Positions 61,656 to 64,000 of a stretch of 64,000 bases of DNA are shown here, piece by piece (position 1 is the first letter of the stretch; every line of letters starts with the position of its first letter). A program made the translations under genes and the position numbers. This DNA comes from Streptomyces sp. NBC_01716 (GTDB taxonomy: Bacteria; Actinomycetota; Actinomycetes; Streptomycetales; Streptomycetaceae): positions 6,696,001 to 6,760,000 of the forward strand of contig NZ_CP109181.1 in NCBI RefSeq assembly GCF_036248275.1. Direction: 5' to 3'. The notes below the pieces were generated by a model. The model saw only the letters and a program-made list of their open reading frames with translations, was not told the DNA's origin and did not search any database.

Positions 61656-64000
61656 ATGGCGCGACACGCGTTGGACGACGCGCTGCCGACTGTCCGGGCC
61701 GCTTCGGTCGTTCTTGAGGACACCGGCAGGGACGTGGACACGAACGTCGGCACCCACGCCGCCGGCTCCGCGACACCGCCGGCCCGCTGCGCGGTGGTCT
61801 TCCTGCCCGCGGGCCTGCCCCGTGAGGGACGTGTCGCGTTCTGGGTGCCGGAGGGGGAGCCGCCCGCCGAGGGCGACTTCACCACGGGCGATCTCACGGT
61901 CGTGGTCCCGGCCGACCACCATGATCCCGGCGACGGGGACGGCTCCGGCGGTCCGCACACGGACGTGGCGACCCGCGTCGTACGCGCCCTGCTCATGCCC
62001 GTCGCCGACGCCGTGCCCCTGCTGGTCCGTGCCCGCTCCGACGCCTCGGCCCATCCCTCGGCCGCCTGCTGGGGCGCAGCCGCCCTGCACGCACTCCACC
62101 TGGCGGCCCGTGGCCAGCTGCTGCCCGGCCTCACGGCCTCCGACCACGACGCCTGGCGCGCGGGCCCGCTCGACGCGGACGACATCGCCCAGTTGCGGGC
62201 CATCGCCGCCGCCATGCCGTACGAGGCGCACGCCGTCCCGCTGCCCGGTCCGCTCCCGCTGCGGCTGCCCGAGCCGGAGGCGCTGGTGCGGGCCTTCCTC
62301 GACGCGGTCGCGGACGCCCTGCCCCGCACGCCCGCCGCCGCGTTCGCCGCGGGCGCGCCCTTCGCCGCGCGGGCCGCGCAGCATCTGCCCCACGCCCGCT
62401 CCTGGGCGGCCGAAGCGGCGGCGGGTATGGACGCCGGGGTGCGCGTATCGCTGCGCCTCGACCTGTCCGCGTACGAGCTGTTCGACTCCTCGTCCCCGCG
62501 GGAGACCCCGGAGGAGTCCGGCACCGAGCGGCGTGCCGGGGCCGCCCTCGTCCAGATCCACAGCCTCGCCGACCCGACGCTCGTCATGGACGCGGCTCAG
62601 CTCTGGGCGGGCGACGGCGACGACCTCTTCGGCCCGCGCGCCCGGATCGACGCCCTGCTCGCGCTGCGCCGCGCCGCGCGCGTCTGGCCGCCGCTCGCCA
62701 GGCTGCTGGAGCACGACGTCCCCGCCGTGCTGCCGCTCTCCGAGGACGAGCTGTACGAACTGCTCGGTCCGGGCGCCGCGAGTCTCGCCGCCGCCGGAGT
62801 GGCCGTCCACTGGCCGCGTGAGCTGGCGCGTACGCTCTCGGCCGCCGCCGTCGTACGTTCCGCGCCCGGCTCGGCCACCGACGGCACACCCTTCTTCGAC
62901 AGCACCGAACTGCTCAAGTTCAACTGGCAGTTGGCGCTCGACGGCGATCCGCTCAGCGAGGCGGAAATGGACGCGCTCGCCGAATCGCACCGGCCGATCG
63001 TGCGGCTGCGCGACCAGTGGGTGGTGATCGACCCCGACCTCGTGAGGAAGGCGCGCAAGCGGGAGCTGGGCCTGCTCGACCCGGTCGACGCGCTGGCCGT
63101 CGCCCTCACCGGCTCGGCCGAGGTCGAGGGCGAGACGGTCGACGCCGTCCCGACTGGCGCGCTGGCGGTCCTGCGTGACCGGCTCGTCGCCGGCTCGGCG
63201 GCCGTCCCGCAGCCCGCAGCCCTGGACGCCACCCTGCGCGACTACCAGCTGCGCGGTCTCGCCTGGCTCGACCTGATGACGTCACTCGGTCTCGGCGGCT
63301 GTCTCGCCGACGACATGGGCCTCGGCAAGACGATCACCGTCATCGCGCTCCATCTGCACCGCGCACGCCCGGTCCCCACACTCGTCGTCTGCCCCGCCTC
63401 GCTCCTCGGCAACTGGCAGCGGGAGATCACCCGCTTCGCGCCCGGCGTCCCCGTCCACCGTTTCCACGGCTCCGGCCGCACGCTCGACGGCGTGACGGAC
63501 GGGTTCGTCCTCACCACGTACGGCACGATGCGCGGCAGCGCGCCCGAACTGGCCGCCCACACCTGGGGGATGGTCGTCGCCGACGAGGCCCAGCATGTCA
63601 AGAACCCGTTCTCCTCCACGGCCAAGGCCCTGCGCACGATCCCCTCGCCCGCCCGCGTCGCCCTGACCGGTACCCCGGTGGAGAACAACCTCTCCGAGCT
63701 GTGGGCACTCCTCGACTGGACGACCCCCGGACTCCTCGGCCCGCTCAAGTCCTTCCGCGCCCGCCACGCGCGCGTCGTGGAGAACGTGGAACACGCGGGG
63801 TCGGCGGGCACCACCGCGAGCGACGAGGCGGTGGAACGGCTCTCCCGGCTGGTCCGCCCCTTCCTGCTGCGCCGCAAGAAGTCCGACCCCGGCATCGTGC
63901 CCGAGCTGCCGCCCAAGACGGAGAGCGACCATCCCGTGCCGCTCACCCGCGAACAGGCCTCTCTCTACGAGGCCGTCGTCCGCGAGACGATGGGCGCCAT
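61656..64000 (+). CDS. SNF2-family DEAD/DEAH helicase (3' end cut)
   Basis: Open to the window end; 781 codons are visible. The N-terminal ~480 residues form the bacterial SNF2 accessory region (DUF3670-like, with LDLSAYELFDSSSP and LQLALDGDPLSE-type segments). The SNF2 ATPase follows: DYQLRGLAWLDLMTSLGLGG, Walker A DDMGLGKT near 551-558, VVCPASLLGNWQREI, DEAQ at 643-646, ALTGTPVENNLSELWALLD and FLLRRKKSDPGIVPELPPK. The second RecA domain lies outside. These proteins are dsDNA translocases, often with repair or chromatin roles. ATG at 61656 has AAGGAG 9 bases upstream; GTG at 61650 is an alternative. Confidence 0.92.
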   Translation, partial: MARHALDDALPTVRAASVVLEDTGRDVDTNVGTHAAGSATPPARCAVVFLPAGLPREGRVAFWVPEGEPPAEGDFTTGDLTVVVPADHHDPGDGDGSGGPHTDVATRVVRALLMPVADAVPLLVRARSDASAHPSAACWGAAALHALHLAARGQLLPGLTASDHDAWRAGPLDADDIAQLRAIAAAMPYEAHAVPLPGPLPLRLPEPEALVRAFLDAVADALPRTPAAAFAAGAPFAARAAQHLPHARSWAAEAAAGMDAGVRVSLRLDLSAYELFDSSSPRETPEESGTERRAGAALVQIHSLADPTLVMDAAQLWAGDGDDLFGPRARIDALLALRRAARVWPPLARLLEHDVPAVLPLSEDELYELLGPGAASLAAAGVAVHWPRELARTLSAAAVVRSAPGSATDGTPFFDSTELLKFNWQLALDGDPLSEAEMDALAESHRPIVRLRDQWVVIDPDLVRKARKRELGLLDPVDALAVALTGSAEVEGETVDAVPTGALAVLRDRLVAGSAAVPQPAALDATLRDYQLRGLAWLDLMTSLGLGGCLADDMGLGKTITVIALHLHRARPVPTLVVCPASLLGNWQREITRFAPGVPVHRFHGSGRTLDGVTDGFVLTTYGTMRGSAPELAAHTWGMVVADEAQHVKNPFSSTAKALRTIPSPARVALTGTPVENNLSELWALLDWTTPGLLGPLKSFRARHARVVENVEHAGSAGTTASDEAVERLSRLVRPFLLRRKKSDPGIVPELPPKTESDHPVPLTREQASLYEAVVRETMGA

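Overview
The window looks like chromosomal core DNA of a Streptomyces or close relative. The evidence is very high G+C with strong third-position GC bias, frequent GTG and TTG starts, many 4-base stop/start overlaps, Tat and trypsin-like secreted proteins, a single-domain ANTAR response regulator, and a gene order (lgt, gltBD, pyk, ANTAR regulator, liv genes, polA, rpsA, coaE) that from memory follows the S. coelicolor core. There is no phage, plasmid or CRISPR in the window.

Layout. 1-951 is the 3' part of lgt. 1153-9621 (minus strand) is a seven-gene, largely translationally coupled operon. It encodes four divergent ADP-ribosylglycohydrolase-family proteins, a ribokinase-type PfkB kinase, a family III CoA-transferase and a CitE-like CoA-ester lyase. 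9863-17132 (plus) carries a VIT1/CCC1 metal transporter and the glutamate synthase genes gltB and gltD. 17318-20329 holds a vWA protein, a cold-shock protein with a structured leader, and a DEAD-box helicase. 20330-21162 is a gene-free, repeat-rich stretch containing a 181-bp MITE-like element. 21163-21982 encodes a secreted RNase Sa-type ribonuclease followed by a barstar-like inhibitor. 22013-24604 (minus) has an ankyrin/HEAT-repeat protein and an HExxH protein with a zinc ribbon. 24905-26916 is a tandem pair of secreted trypsins with matching promoters.

27103-36118 contains chorismate mutase, aminopeptidase N, an isolated lysine/ornithine N-monooxygenase, a Tat-exported 5'-nucleotidase-type protein, a SIMPL protein and pyruvate kinase. 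A tRNA with a CAA (Leu) anticodon but a short variable arm follows at 36250-36322. The ANTAR regulator is at 36424-37080. 37160-42854 (minus) is a complete branched-chain amino-acid ABC transporter, livJHMGF. 43124-46996 (minus) encodes a membrane-anchored protein, a PaaI-type thioesterase and an FdhF/YdeP-like molybdopterin oxidoreductase. 47144-64000 is mainly housekeeping: polA, a DUF4184 membrane protein, a secreted lytic transglycosylase, an HrpB-type helicase, a methyltransferase, rpsA, a PAC2 protein, coaE, a TPR protein, two small membrane proteins, and a SNF2 helicase cut by the window end.

How the parts relate. Nitrogen assimilation (gltBD) and amino-acid uptake (liv) are the clear metabolic units. 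The least understood block is the ADP-ribosylglycohydrolase operon. Its co-encoded kinase and CoA enzymes suggest a catabolic or salvage pathway rather than simple reversal of protein ADP-ribosylation. Several genes (one ARH, barstar, aroQ, pyk, coaE) lack a Shine-Dalgarno sequence and have a -10-like hexamer 6-8 bases before the start codon, which suggests leaderless transcripts.
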